Under the pieces are notes generated by a model, which saw nothing but the letters and a program-made list of their open reading frames with translations, made no database searches and was not told the DNA's origin. From positions 62,001 to 126,000 of the forward strand of contig JABANP010000056.1 of the NCBI GenBank assembly GCA_013115135.1: a stretch of DNA of 64,000 nucleotides, read 5' to 3'. This document shows, in pieces, positions 22,881 through 35,402 of the stretch. Positions within the stretch are counted from its first letter, which is position 1. Each line of letters starts with the position of its first letter. The position numbers and the translations under genes were made by a program. The stretch comes from Perkinsus olseni. Taxonomy: Eukaryota; Perkinsozoa; Perkinsida; Perkinsidae.

Positions 22881-25800
22881 ATGTGCGAAATCATCAGCCT
22901 GAGTAGAACGCTGTTCACAGCAGAACAGCACCTCTCCAGCATGCTCGAGCTCACCTGCATGAAATACGGGTAGAAAAGAAGTCGTCTAATTTCCGTTCGA
23001 TGTGGGTGATGGCAGGTACTGCTTCTCTAGTGTGAAGGAGTGTACACCGGGCATCGTACTGAGAGCACGGATACACATCATCCAAGGTTGCACCAATACG
23101 AGATCACCTGCGACCGCAAGCTCTCTTGGAATTCGAGGACGCCTCTAGCGATATCGATCATGGTGCCTGACAGATTATCAGTACCGCTCATCGGCCAACT
23201 ATCGGCAAATTTGGAATGACCGGATCCCGCAGACGCAGCGAAGCTGAAGGCGAAGCCGGTGGTCACCATCGGATGGTATTCATAATCTATGAATTTCATG
23301 AATCATAAAAGTCCCAACACAAACCGGAGCCTCATCGCGGGCGGAAAGAAGGTGCTGCAAGAAGGGAAGTGTAGCATGCAATTCGACTATACTCATCCCG
23401 CGACCACATGGCCTGCACCGTTCACGGGCCTCAGATGGCCATTTGGTCATTCGGCGTCTCACACGGTTCCGGCATCGGCCGGGACTAGGACACTGGGCTT
23501 GGCTTTGGTGTGGCGCTTCGGAGTACTCGATATTTCTTCGGGCCTCGGTGGAGATGAGGGTGGCATTGCATCTTCGCGCGGGGCGGTTTGTAGTGCGGCC
23601 AACAAGTCAGCGTGTGATACTATGGGGATGCTCAACTGTTTACTGGGGCTTGAGTTGGGTGTCACCAACTACCAGAAGTGATGCGATCAAGTACATTTCA
23701 CGAACTTTCCTCCAGTATGGCTCAGCTGGCTGAGGCTGCTGAGCCGAATGATACCACAGCTTGTAGTAACCCATGGTTCCTTCAGGCTGCCACCGTGGCA
23801 GCCTTGAAGGGATCCGTACCGATTGGGCACTGCGGAATACCACTAGGCTGTACGCCAAATTTTCTCATGGTTCAGGAGCCGCCGTTCTCGACGAGAACTT
23901 CTCGTAATCCAGGTTGTTCTCATAACCGGAGTGACCGATACTGCGACTCGCCCACGGTCCTGGGCACCCGGTGCCCGTGAAGCGGTCGATCGTCGGCAAC
24001 TTTGAGGGCTACTCTCATCAGTCATTCTCGGTGCGCGAGCCCGCCCCGGAGTTCAGCATCAACCTACTCCCTCAAGCCTCTCGAGCATAGCGTGCCGTGA
24101 ATGAGCGACCACTCCCGTAACGTTCGAAATGCAGTCATCTAAGCCCCCTCCTGCCGTTGCTGTAGGGCCTACAGCCTGCAGCCTTTTCCGGGATAACGGG
24201 AGGATAGGACATCTATGCGGTTGGCAACTAGTTGTTGCGATACGGAATCCGACCTTTCTCAGGCACCATGAATAGACCTTTGTACAATCTGAATAATCTG
24301 CTAGTTTCGGACATAGAGAAACATTCTCCCTCGAGTTCCTTCGATATTTTGAGCTTGATCTCTACGCCGAGAGTTCACTTTCCCATTCGGCACTCGGAAA
24401 ACCGGGAGGTGGACCCAGGACGGTCGGCGACCGTCGGTCCCTGGTCCAGTTGGCGCGATGACTCATCACTGGGTAAAAAAGTAATTCGAACGGCACATGG
24501 CGGCTGTGGACAGTATTTCTGTCCGGTTGCACGAAAGCACGCTTCGATGACATCTCAGTAGGAGATTCCTACTCATCAACTCACCTTTATGCCGCGTGAA
24601 AATTCCGCTCATGACCGCCTTCACCTCGGGGCTCCAGACGATGTTGTCACCCATACTTTCCTGCAGTCTGAAACGAGATTCTCGTGGCGCGCGGGAAACC
24701 GTGGCCGTGTTAAAACACTGTTATAAAAACAGTGGGCGCCCTATGCACGCTCATCCTACTCGCTGATGTCCTGGAAATCTTGCAGGTAGTTATCAACCAC
24801 ATGTTTGACTGACGGCTGGCTAGCAAAACCGAACGGGTAGCACTGCAGCTCATATCCGCATATTGCAACACCTACCACCACCACGCATCAACCCAAGATA
24901 CGCAAGCAGAGCTTCACCTTGTTTCAAATTATGTAGGAGATGGGCTGTCCTCTCATTCCTACTGAACTGCTGTAATGCTAATAAACTTTCTAATGTATAC
25001 CTAGGCAGAGAAACCTGATCGAAAAAACAAATGATCTCTGATGTCAACGGTCCCTGGTAAAGTGAGTATGAAGCCTTCTTGCCGCCTCTGCGTCGCAGAG
25101 TCTGCGAGCGTCACGCTCACAGCTACGGAGTGAGTAAGAGTTAGTCGCAACGCTCGAGACAAGAAATCCCATCGAATGGACATGCTCACGATTTCATGGC
25201 GCTCTTCGAATATATCCCGGAATCGCAGAGAGCTTGCGAGAAACCCCACACATGATTCGGCCACTAGTAGATGGCACATAGGCTCTCCCACTCTACTGCT
25301 ATAATCACGCTACCCGACTGCCCCCCATATAACCTGTGCTTCCTTCGCTATCAGCCCCAATACGCAAGGCTTGGATATAACACAATAGGGCCCAGTAGCC
25401 TGCTGCGTTCCAGATGCGATAGACGATCTCGATACTACTGCCGCTGCTGCAGCTGAGGACGTTCGGGTAGCAGCAACCTCAAGCGTCGGTTGGAGGAGAG
25501 TAGGATTCAACATCTATACCAACTACTAGGAGACCAACAATCCTCCTTTCCCCTCAATCGCTGCACTATGCCATGAAATTCAGAGCGTGAATGTACGGCG
25601 TATACAGTTACTCGCAATCACGCATGCCGTTATGATAACCGTAAGTCAATGCATCGGTTCCATTGATATCATATTTAGAACGAAGCCGCCGGGAAAGCGA
25701 TTGGAAACACATCATTTTCACACCGTTGAGTCTGTTACTATTCGTTATCGTGGACTTTTATCTTTGAAAAGGCGCCCTTATGGCACCGCTACTAACGTTC

Positions 25801-25934
25801 TACTTTTCACCTTCCTTAATCCTTGACGATCAGGGAATAAGTGACTAGCTTGACGCTTGATGCTGGCTCATGAAAAACGCTCGGGAAGGACTTCTTAATA
25901 AGAATCTGACGAACTTATGCCACTGACGGACGCG
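22881..25934. other. Non-coding or decayed stretch with insertion-signature sites
   Basis: No convincing gene. MKFIDYEY on the minus strand at 23299 recalls choline kinases but nothing after it matches. Three insertion-signature sites occur at 23885-23905, 24421-24441 and 25087-25107, and a perfect 21-bp palindrome AGGCTGCCAC-C-GTGGCAGCCT at about 23789-23809. Confidence 0.4.
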
Positions 25935-27503
25935 TCAGGGACGAACTACCCAGCAGAAATAAAAGTAAAATGCTAGGAGCATAGCCAGGGACCCGATGTA
26001 GGGTCTGGTCCAAGCTGGGGGTAAGGACCACGTGCCGAGGGGGCTCTCGAGGTAACACAGCGGCATCACTATCAATACGACGTCATAGAAAGGAAGAAGT
26101 ACCCGGCATGGAAGATACCTGCTATAACCAGGATCGTGCGACCCAGCAAAAACTGAATCATCATGGGACACTTCAAAAAACGCTCAGCGCTTTCTAAGAG
26201 AGCTCCGTGCCTAGCAGCTTACTGAAACCGACAAGAAGGTAGCGAGCTCTGATGACATCGAGAGTAGTCTCATCAGAACTAGGAATCTGATCGTCCCTAC
26301 TGATCCGACGCACATTTTTCGAATGAATACTTTCGAATGAAATAGCGTAAGAGTTATGCAGAACGATCGCTTTTCCCAATTACACCGCGAGCATCCATCT
26401 AAAGATTCGAGCACGCTCCATGGGACTCCTAGTTGAGTCGACCTTCCAATGCCGAGACATTAATTTACATCCCGCCAGCCACGCTCCGGATACATCCATA
26501 CACACGGCCAAGTGAAGTAGTAGACGGATGTCAGACTTGGTGAAAGCTGATGTAGCTATTGCTACTGTTGAACACGCATGATGGATAAACATATAGGGTT
26601 GAAGGCCTGAGACAGAAACAAGCCTAAAAAGCTCGTACATAAAGCCAAAGCCTTGCGGCAATTCTCCTGACTCCGCCACAGCCTACCAATGCGATGATGT
26701 TCAACAAGCAACTCAGTACGAGGGTGCGTTGCTTCGCGGGAAATATTGAAACGCCAGATCTAAGAGCCCAATGCCATGCACAAAGCCCAGATAGGCGTAT
26801 TGCTACCAGCTTAGGACGAGGCCCGTCTACGCTCCTCGAGCCGAACTGTTGGGTCCCCCCATGCTACTACGTTTATAAGTGTAAATGGTATCAAAGATCT
26901 CATAGCCAACCAATCCCTCCACGCATGGGTGGCCGAATGGTACGATACTAGGCAGAGTAGGAGAACGAGGCAATTATGAACGATCTGATCAAAGAATTGA
27001 GGAGTTCAGCTGGATTGTTTCCGATAAGTTGCAAGACTGGGGTTGCTGGGGTTCAGCTGTGCCGATATGCAAGACAGAACGCAGTAACTCCGCATGCCTT
27101 CGTAACGCGTACGGCAAATTTGGTAGGATAGGGGAAATAACGTCATCGAAGGTTGCCAAAGATTGCAAGAGCAAAATTTAACACCCTCCCAGAAAGGATA
27201 TCTTTTTTTCACGCGTACCGTTCATACCATGAAGACAAGTTCTGCGGAAGTGCGGTAATACATTCCAGACTTCTCATGAGGCCTCTCCCATGTTTCAGGC
27301 AGTAAACTGGACCGCAGTATCACCACCCCAAGGACCTGAGTAGCGGCTACTCAACAGTCCGCTAGGGGTCCTCCTACTGATGCCAGTAACGTCATCTCGA
27401 CGATACTCGTCATCATCTCCCTCCAAGATACCGGGCCGAATATCATATCCTCTGGAGCCTGCCTAGCCGGCCATGCTGGTATGATCAGCCATAGTAGGAA
27501 CAT
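25935..27503 (-). CDS. Polytopic membrane protein, TLC-like, tandem copy A (possibly decaying)
   Basis: Starts MFLLWLIIPAWPARQAPEDM and shares every recognisable exon with copy B at 28064-29376: VSWREMMTSIVEMTLLAS, then LGVVILRSSLLPETW, then FDQIVHNCLVLLLCLVSY, then FIHHACSTVAIATSAFTK and LLLHLAVCMDVSGAWLAGCK, ending in YLESPLGTWSLPPAWTRPYI and FYFYFCWVV. Six or so hydrophobic segments with buried His/Asp/Tyr recall TRAM-LAG1-CLN8 proteins of the ER. In the fourth exon copy A has lost about 16-19 bp relative to copy B (near 26905), moving GYEIFDTIYT into another frame, so this copy may be a pseudogene unless an extra splice compensates. Confidence 0.5.
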
Positions 27504-28063
27504 ACAAATTGTCAGCTGATCGTGACTAGTATAGCAGACTCGGGTAAGCCGTGGAAAAGCCTCCAAACGAAGCGAGGTGGCCAAGAGCGAGCGAAGCGAG
27601 ACTCTATCGCTCTTAAAGAGCAAAGTTTGTTGAACTACCAATGCCCGTTTAACTTCCATTTAGCCCACCTTCCACCCGGTGATGGCACGGCTCAATTCCA
27701 TTGCTGTCAAAGATCATAGTACCCCAGCGGTTCCTGGCGGACACATTTTACCCTCAGGCCTCCATCCGTACTTCCGGAATACAAGGACGTCAATTCGATC
27801 AAGACAACAGCGGCCAATCCTCACTCCCCTCTTCTGAGATACCCGCTAGAATCAGTCAGAAGTGAAACCCAAATTGCTAACGCTAGGATTCGAAAAACGG
27901 TCACACTGCTCGCCCGCCGCCCAGAGTGGGCTGTATAATGGTGTACTCTTCTGAATCTTCGGTAGTGTCATAAGCACTGACCAGCCTGTCCCTCAAGGGC
28001 ACTTCGTAACCACCGGCACCTCGACTACTCGTCACGCGGGGAACCGACTTGGGAAGGACTTCT

Positions 28064-29376
28064 TCACGAGAATCTGACATTCAGTCCCATGCCAACGAAC
28101 GACCTCCCAAAATAAGCTACCCAGCAGAAGTAGCAGTTGAAGGCCATGAGCACGGCCATTGACCAGATGTACGGTCTGGTCCAATCTGGAGGTAGGGACC
28201 ACGTGCCGAAGGGGCTCTCGAGGTAGCACAGCTGCATCACTATCAATGCGATATCGTAGATCGGGAAAACTACTCGACACGGAAGATACCTGATGACATG
28301 AGAATCATGCAGAAGCGGCCAAAGGACAAGTGCTTAAAAAATAATAGCGGCCTTTTTGTCCGAATCCCCGCTCGAACGAGCCGAGGCCACCCGTAGCGTT
28401 ATGATTGAATCGGTCGAATGAGACTGTATTACACGGCGAGCATCCATCTGTAGTAGTGGGCGCTCTTCCTGGCACTCCTAGCTGAGTCGACCTTCCAATG
28501 CCGGGACACTAATTTACAGCCCGCCAACCACGCCCCGGATACATCCATACATACGGCCAAGTGGAGAAGTAGACGGATGTCAGACTTGGTGAAAGCTGAT
28601 GTTATTATTGCTACCGGTGAGCAGATGTGGTGGATTAACGCGTCCGGGGACAAACCTGAAGCGAAATAATCGTGGAACTCATTTTCAATGTTGATCCTGC
28701 CGGGAATTTGTCTACACGGGGAGGGCGTTCGAGCCTTCGTGCCACTCCAGCGCCATAGATAATGCTAACTCAATAAGTTCTTCCAATTTCTACGTCTCTG
28801 GTCGTAACGCCCTGCCACAACAGAGGTGATGAATCAATGTTGATAAATCACGCTCGATCCGCTGTGCCTTCACTACGTCTGTTGGTGTGAACTGTATCGA
28901 ACACCTCGTAGCCGATCTCGAAGGCGAAGGCACGAAGCGCCCACCAGTCCCTCGACTGGTGAGTAGGGGCAGCGTAGTATGATATCAGGGAGAGCACGAC
29001 CACCAGGGAGTTGTGGATTGCCTGATCGACGCAAGCCCGTCCAAAACTGAGGAGTTCGCGAGATGGAACAAGCATTCTCAAACCACCCAAGCCGACCTAC
29101 CACTAGCAAGAGCTCCGCCGAGGTGCGGGAATACTTCTTCGACTTCTCATGAGGCTTCTTCCACGTTTCGGGCAGTATACTCGACCGCAGTATCACCACC
29201 CCAAGGACCTGAGTAGCGGCTACTCAGCAGTCCGCCAAGGGTCCTCCTACTGACGCCAGTAACGTCATCTCGACGATACTCGTTATCATCTCCCTCCACG
29301 ATACCGGGCCGAATATCATATCCTCTGGAGCCTGCCTAGCCGGCCATGCTGGTATGAGCAGCCATAGTAAGGACAT
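28064..29376 (-). CDS. Polytopic membrane protein, TLC-like, tandem copy B
   Basis: Start MSLLWLLIPAWPARQAPEDM (ATG at 29376) with short introns: about 42 nt after TLLAS and about 54 nt after SAELLL, both needed to keep the frame. Segments in order: VVILRSSILPETWKKPHEKS, VDQAIHNSLVVVLSLISYYA, SRDWWALRAFAFEIGYEVFD, LIHHICSPVAIITSAFTKSD, LLHLAVCMDVSGAWLAGCKL and a last exon with IVMQLCYLESPFGTWSLPPD. The W-(x)n-EIGYEVFD helix and the HH-containing helix resemble TLC-domain proteins (ceramide synthase, TRAM, CLN8 relatives), which act in ER membranes. I am confident of a multi-pass protein and of its duplication, less so of the family. Confidence 0.58.
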
Positions 29377-29502
29377 ACTGCCATCGAACGTTCAGGCGGC
29401 CGCGCCAGGCCCAGCGTATCTTACGGTTTCGTCAGCAGTAACCAAGATTCGCAATTACCCCCGAAAGCTCTTGGAGTCCGATTCATCCAAGAAATTTTCC
29501 CC

Positions 29503-29892
29503 TTGACCTTTAGTAGTCCCTTAAGCTCTTCTGATCGTCCAATTTCCTCCCTCAAGAAACACCGTGGAGGCGCTCTATATTTTCGTTTTGCTTCCACCAT
29601 CCGCTCCACGTCCACCCAGCGCCGTACCTCCCCTCACCCTCATCGAAATGTTCTCGATGCTCACGAACTCCAACGCGCATCAGCACCCCGATCGATGAGG
29701 CTACCCCCAGACAAGGCTTCCACTGGCCAGGCACCTACAAGCCGCGAGAGTGTTCGGAACTTTACCCTCCCTCCCCCGTGTGACGTTGATATCTTTCATG
29801 CATTACATGCAATTAGGACAATTATGAAGGCGTGCAGAGAGAAGGTTGCTGATGATACTATTCAGAGGGCTAAAGAGGCCCGCTCTAGTTAA
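29503..29892 (+). CDS. Hypothetical protein, 129 aa
   Basis: Single open frame with ATG start and TAG stop. N-terminal two thirds are Ser/Arg/His-rich; the last third, FTLPPPCDVDIFHALHAIRT then MKACREKVADDTIQRAKEAR, is a well-behaved amphipathic helical sequence that looks translated. No family known. The start may be further in. Confidence 0.4.
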   Translation: MTFSSPLSSSDRPISSLKKHRGGALYFRFASTIRSTSTQRRTSPHPHRNVLDAHELQRASAPRSMRLPPDKASTGQAPTSRESVRNFTLPPPCDVDIFHALHAIRTIMKACREKVADDTIQRAKEARSS

Positions 29893-30214
29893 CACGCAAT
29901 TGTGGACATTTGCAGAGGGTGCGTGCGAACGTGGCGAAATTGGATATTCTTATGGTTCAAAAAATACCGTCGCGCGCTACGTTTGTAGGGAAAACTCACC
30001 GTTTTATATCCGCTAAAAAAATTATCAAGTTGAAAATATGCTTTGTACCAGGTTCAACCTAAGATAGGGTAGTATCTTCGTTGTTAGTTATATTTGTAGT
30101 ATAGCTACCAATCCCCCTCCTTCCCCGAGGGCCTTAAACAACTATTATCATATTTTGCTGTACTACTACCATTATAACCACAACTTCCCGTCTTACACGT
30201 ACCACTAGAATCGC
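29893..30214. promoter_or_regulatory. Upstream region of the Pumilio gene
   Basis: 322 bp, richer in A/T than its surroundings, between a plus-strand ORF and the Pumilio start. Probably holds the promoter and 5' UTR; no specific element identified. Confidence 0.35.
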
Positions 30215-33187
30215 ATGAGTGATAAAACTAACAACAACACAACTGTGGACAAACCCACTGAACAGGGGCAAGCCTCAACAACAGCAGCAGCCCCTCCGCC
30301 GGGCTTCCCTGTAGCCGTTGATTCGGAAGAACAGTCCAGACTTGTCGTCCCGGGTACGCGGCATGCCTCGGTATCATCATCACCATCGCCATATTTTCAC
30401 AGGTATTCGCCAAGTTGGGCCAGCTGGGGATACTTCCGCTGGTGGTGGTGAGGGTTGGGATGCCAGCCCCGCAGGAGACTACACCGTTCAACAAAGGAAG
30501 TAAGATGGATGATGCCATCACGCTGCCACTATTGGAGTCCCTCAGATTGCGGGAGCTAATTCCGAAGACGCCGAGTCCGAGCTACTCGTACGACGTCAAC
30601 TTCGGGCAGGCTCAGGCGGTTAAGGACGGTCAACAGCCGGCACCTATCATGCCGAGGTTCTTCCCCTTCATGGCCCCTCCAACGGACGGTGGTGCAGCAG
30701 CTCCTCAGCAGCAACGACCGAACCAAGGCCTTCTCGGCACTACGGGAATGTAGCATGCTAAATCGATCCGCTCACGCACGCTCATCGCTCGAGGACAGGT
30801 ACTTCTCGCAGCCTACTTACCAGCAACAGCAGCAAGGAGGCGCACCTCAACAACCTCCCGCCGCCAATGCTGCTTCCGCCGCAGTTTGGACACCTCCAAT
30901 GAAGGGCAACGCGCAAGTCCCCGGGCCCGACCAGCAAGTTCGCGTCGTAAGCCTCCCGCTGCAACGGCGGTTTCTGCGTAATTTCGCTGTCAAGGTACCT
31001 GTACCGGGCACCACTCCTCCCCAGGCTGCTGCCCAGCCTGCTGTTGGTGTGAGGGCTCCTCAGGTCTTCATGCAACAGCAACAGCAAGGGGGACCGCGAG
31101 GGTGAGTTCCCGGATAAAGATCTCGAAAGGCTGTCGTCATTGCTAGCATCCATAGATACAGGCAAGGGAGTTGGGACGGTCAGGACCGCAGAGCTCCTCG
31201 TCAACAGCAACAGCAACAACAGCAGCCGAAGGTAGTCCGCGCTGGCTCTATGCAGTCATAGTGATTCTTTCTTGGGAAATTTCAGAGGCCCTCCCGTCAG
31301 TCCCGCGGTGGTAGCATGCAAGCACCAGAGGGAGGCAGCTCGCGTGCTCAAAGTAAGAGTATCTTGAAGTTGAACCCCGCGGATGACAATGATTGTAGAT
31401 ATCCTCGCACAACTGCGTGCTCGCGGCGGTCAGCTCCCACCGGGCATGAAGCTTGGCGACGTTGCCGCTGACGCTGTGGAGCTTGCGATGGACCAATACG
31501 GCTCGAGGTTCTCACCATGATCATCACTTCGCTCGGTTCTCACGCACGCTCGTAGGTTCTTACAGAACGCCTTGGAGACGGCAACCCCATCCGAACGTCA
31601 TGATGTTTTCCTGGCCGTCCTGAGCAGCGCCCAGCAGCTCACCACCGACCCCTTTGGCAACTACGTCATCCAGAAGCTCTTCGACTACCTTCCGGAGGAG
31701 CACATCGTAATGGTTGCATGATCGACGATCATAGTGTGGGATCTCACTCGGTCGTCGGTCTGGTAGGTCATCCTGTCGGAGCAGCTCCTCGGTGATATCC
31801 TCCGCCTCTCCTTCCATATGTATGGCTGCCGTGTTGTCCAGAAGGTGTTGGAAAATGTGAATGCTGAGCAACAGGTGATGACTCACGTTTGTGGGATTAT
31901 TCTACCGAGAATTGAACCCACTACCTGTTGTTCTTGAGCTTGCTACTCTCCCCGCTTCACTGAATGTCTGGTAATACGGTTGCTGTCTGCATGGGTATGC
32001 TTAGGTTTTGATAGTTAACGAGCTGAAGGGACATGTTGTTGAGTGCGTTGAAGACCAAAACGGCAACCACGTGATACAAAAATGTATCGAAACGCTGCCC
32101 ACCCAGACCCTGGGCTTCATCGTAATTCAACCCACCACAGCAAAGACGATCATCATCATCCCCCTCAGGTCGATGAGTTCCGGGGTAACGTCACCCGCAT
32201 GTCGCTGCACTGTTATGGTTGCCGTGTGGTAAGTTGCTCGGGCGTAGCCTTTACCGTCATCATTCCCATGATTCAGGTCCAACGACTCATCGAGCGTCTC
32301 CCTGAAGAGATGTCGGAGCCCTTAATGCAAGAGGTTGTTCAGAATCTGTGGATGCTTTCGCAGGATCAGTAAACGCTCTCGCAAGGCCTCAGGTAGTTGG
32401 TCATCATCGTCATTCAGGTATGGCAACTATGTTGTTCAACACGTCGTGGAGCATGGGCCCAGTCAGTTTAAGAATGCAGTCGTCAAAGAAGTTGCTGCGA
32501 ATATCGAGCAATACGGCTGTCATAAGTTCGCCAGTAATGTGGTGGAGAAGGTAGGTTCTAGTTAAAGGCGCCGAAATTACGCAAGCGTTCTTTGGCTTAC
32601 TAGGCGTTGCTGTGCGGCAGTCGTCAGAATAAGGATGAGGTCATTGGGGCGGTGATTGGATCTGCTGGACCCGATGCCCCACTTCATGCTATGACCGTCG
32701 ATAAGTTCGCCAACTACGTCGTCCAAAGGTAGTTCTCAGTAGGTTGCCCTTTCGTCCAATCGTAATGGCCGCCCTGACAGGTGCTTAGAGTTGTCGCAGG
32801 GTACCAATAGAGAACATTTGGTTAACATGCTTAAGGTAGTAGTAATGATATTATTTGTAGTGTTGGTATTTGGTAATGACATCGATGCCACTGGGCCAAC
32901 TCCGCGCAGCTGTTCAGTAGGATTTTGGTGATGCTTTGTTGTCGATGATCAGGCGGATCTTCCGAACCTCCGCAAGGTTACCTACGGCAAGCACATAGCA
33001 TCGGCGGTCGAGAAACTTATTCAAAACCCAAATGCAGTCATAAGTAATATCCGAGACGCTTGCCGGTCTCATCGTTCAACCTGTGTCTCTATCATCAGCC
33101 CATCAAGCTCATCAGAACCAAGGTCGTCAGATGCAGCGGCATAGCCAGAATCAGTATCAGCAGCAGCAGGGCTCTCGTCGTTCGTAG
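30215..33187 (+). CDS. Pumilio/PUF-family RNA-binding protein
   Basis: About a dozen exons joined by 44-130-nt introns, from [18 protein letters not shown] to [13 protein letters not shown] at 33185-33187. The first 270 or so residues are low-complexity, rich in Gln, Pro and Gly. Then eight PUF repeats: GSRFLQ (R1), GNYVIQK (R2), GCRVVQK (R3), GNHVIQK (R4), GCRVVQR (R5), GNYVVQH (R6), FASNVVEK (R7), FANYVVQR (R8), followed by [15 protein letters not shown] proteins bind short 3' UTR motifs and repress or localise mRNAs in the cytoplasm. All eight recognition triplets equal those of classical Pumilio. One intron (31875-32004) holds an antisense tRNA-like sequence. The last splice (about 33064-33113) is the best of two choices for the C-terminus. 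Confidence 0.9.
31889..31975 (-). repeat. Degenerate tRNA-like sequence inside a Pumilio intron
   Basis: Within intron 31875-32004. On the minus strand GTGGGTTCAATTCTC serves as a B-box/T-arm and TTCAGTGAAGCGGGGAGAG as an A-box-like D-arm. Stems are imperfect. As in UTP13 it is antisense to the host gene. Confidence 0.45.
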
Positions 33188-34554
33188 TACCACCGCCTGC
33201 ACCTCCCCCATATACATCATACGGTTACCAGTCGTTACCATTTGTAAAGAAGAAATAAACGCTGCTGGCCGAGAAGGCCAATAGTCGATTAAATCGAGAT
33301 TTTCTCTAAGTATTGGTGAACAAGGTTAGTGATATTGTTGAATTGTCCCTTAATAGCGAAGTCAACACTGTCTTGATGATGGTGGTCTTTCCTCCCTTGA
33401 AGGGGCGTGTGAGCGATGTACCGGTTACTCGAAAATGGTTGTTGTAGATTACCTCCTGTTAACGCCAAAACTACCACCACTCAACTTTGTTCAAAACCAT
33501 CATCCTTCTCTATCGCAACGTACGTCTTTTGTTGTTGGTAACTTATGCAAGGGGTATGGCAATGCGCAACGAGGCGCTTCTCTCGATGATTGTTCTCACC
33601 AGCCCGAAAGGTTGTATATCCTGTGTATGGGGGTCTCTACGGCAGAAAGAGGGGCGCATGGGAGAAGCTGGGTTGATTAACTTGAGCGGAGGTCTACCGG
33701 CTACCTGTCAGCTACCGGCCTATTAAGAGTTGTAGTTATGGAGCATTCCAGAAGAAACGGGAGAGAAGAATGACGGAGCCCGTGAAGCCCCACATAACGG
33801 TGTCGTTTGACTTCTGAATGGCTACCTATTCCCGCTCGGCATTCCACCCGAAAAAGTCCAACGCAATCCAAACCTACTTTTCAGGATGCATGGTGATCCC
33901 AAATGCGCGTGACATAGATAGGTCGCTCGTACGGTCCTAGGTCGATGCTGCTGCTGTGGTAGGCAATTGAGCCACGCTATTCCTCTGCTGGTAAAACCTC
34001 GACCCCACGGAATTAGTTTGTGACCGGCAACCCCTGTTTCTGTCCGATCAACACGCGGGGATGCCAAGATTATTCACCCAATCTAATGTACACATTCCCC
34101 TTCGTGTCATCGCTCCCCCTTACAACTAACAAACACAATCCGGTGTGAGCGAAGGAGACTATCGGGTATAACAACATTGAAGTTATAATTGGCGTAATCT
34201 CCATCAATGTAAGGAACCTTGGTATCGTCATCATCATCCTTCTAGCAACAGCAGTGGCTGCCGGCGTCGTAGGAGCTCCGACACGCCCAACGTGGTGAGG
34301 AATCAATATTATCCGGCAAAGTGATACAAGAGACTATTAACAGAGGACAACAAGCAGAAAAGCCATCACGGCGGCCTACCGTAAAACGAGCAACTTTTTC
34401 CCCGTTACGGGGTCCCGTCTCAACTTATGCCGGCCGGAGTCGTTCTTGCACTTCTGACCGAGCATGCGCATGCGTGCAAAAACGTCAGCAGTCGTGGGCG
34501 GCGGCGCGGTAGTCCCCACAGCACAGCTTGTAGGCTTCCGTTGCAACGAAAATT
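33188..34554. other. Intergenic, no gene recognised
   Basis: Contains the Pumilio 3' UTR and unassigned sequence. Frames at 33435-33726 and 33822-34306 are short and overlap on different strands with no domain; none is called. Confidence 0.35.
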
Positions 34555-35402
34555 CTAAAAGGCAAACCATAGGCTAGTGTGTAGGAGATGAAGAGAACAA
34601 CTACTACCTCCACCTTTCGGTATCAATGCTCCATTCCCTGGCATTCCCTCCTTCCGATAGGAGCCCGAATCGTCTACAAACGGATTCGGCCTATCGGAGA
34701 AAACTGCCGTCGTATGCAAACGGGACGATGAGGGATTATTATTAGACCAGGACCGCGAGGAGTAAGATGGCTGAGGTGCCCTCCGAGCAACTGGTGGTCT
34801 CGTTGACGATGAAGTTGAAGGCCAGACTGGTGGCCTGTTACCGCTACATCGGCTGCTGCTCTGCTGCTGATGTTGGGCCTGCTGACGAGGGCTCCTTCGA
34901 CTTGCCTGGAAACAACAACTACTCACTTACTACCATACCGCAGTACTACCAGGGCAGCAGCTTCTGCTGGCGATGACCGAATCTCCGCGACAGGAGGAGG
35001 AGCTTCGGTAGAGTTCGAGCCCATGCTGTCCCCTTCCTCGGGTCGACTCGCTAGCAGTGACCCCTCATAGGTTGATGATGCCGATGGCAATGGTCCGGAA
35101 GGGTAGGTCTCTCCACGGTGCATGATACCGTCGCTGTGTTGACGGTAGACTGACGGTTGCGGTCGAACGGGTAGTCTGGTAGGGCTCTCGCCACCACCTG
35201 AGAAAGTCTTCTTGAACGCCCTCCGCACTCGGTCCATGAAGGAGCCCCTCGACTGATCATCGTCGGCGAGGCTGCTGTCGAGACGCTTGGATGATGTTCG
35301 ACGATACGGTACTCCTGTAGTATCGGGTTGCTCGAGTCCCATCATGTAATACAAAAGAGGTACAACAGCAACAACCCAACAGAACTGCAGACGGGGTCCC
35401 AA
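34555..35402 (-). CDS. Secreted or anchored Ser/Gln/Pro-rich protein
   Basis: Exon one from 35402 begins MGPRLQFCWVVAVVPLLYYM, a signal peptide or anchor, then a basic-acidic low-complexity body with FMDRVRRAFKKTFSGGGESP. A 44-nt GT-AG intron joins EAAAL to ASRRSPRQQAQHQQQSSSRC, and the second exon ends SLHLLHTSLWFAF-stop. No domain recognised. An alternative upstream start at 35439 (MRMSLFVLQWLVIG) would be in another frame. Confidence 0.45.

Noticed and set aside
23078..23299. Choline/ethanolamine kinase, from MKFIDYEY
   Set aside because: Only the FIDYEY motif fits. The expected residues after it and the upstream HxDxxxxN motif are absent.
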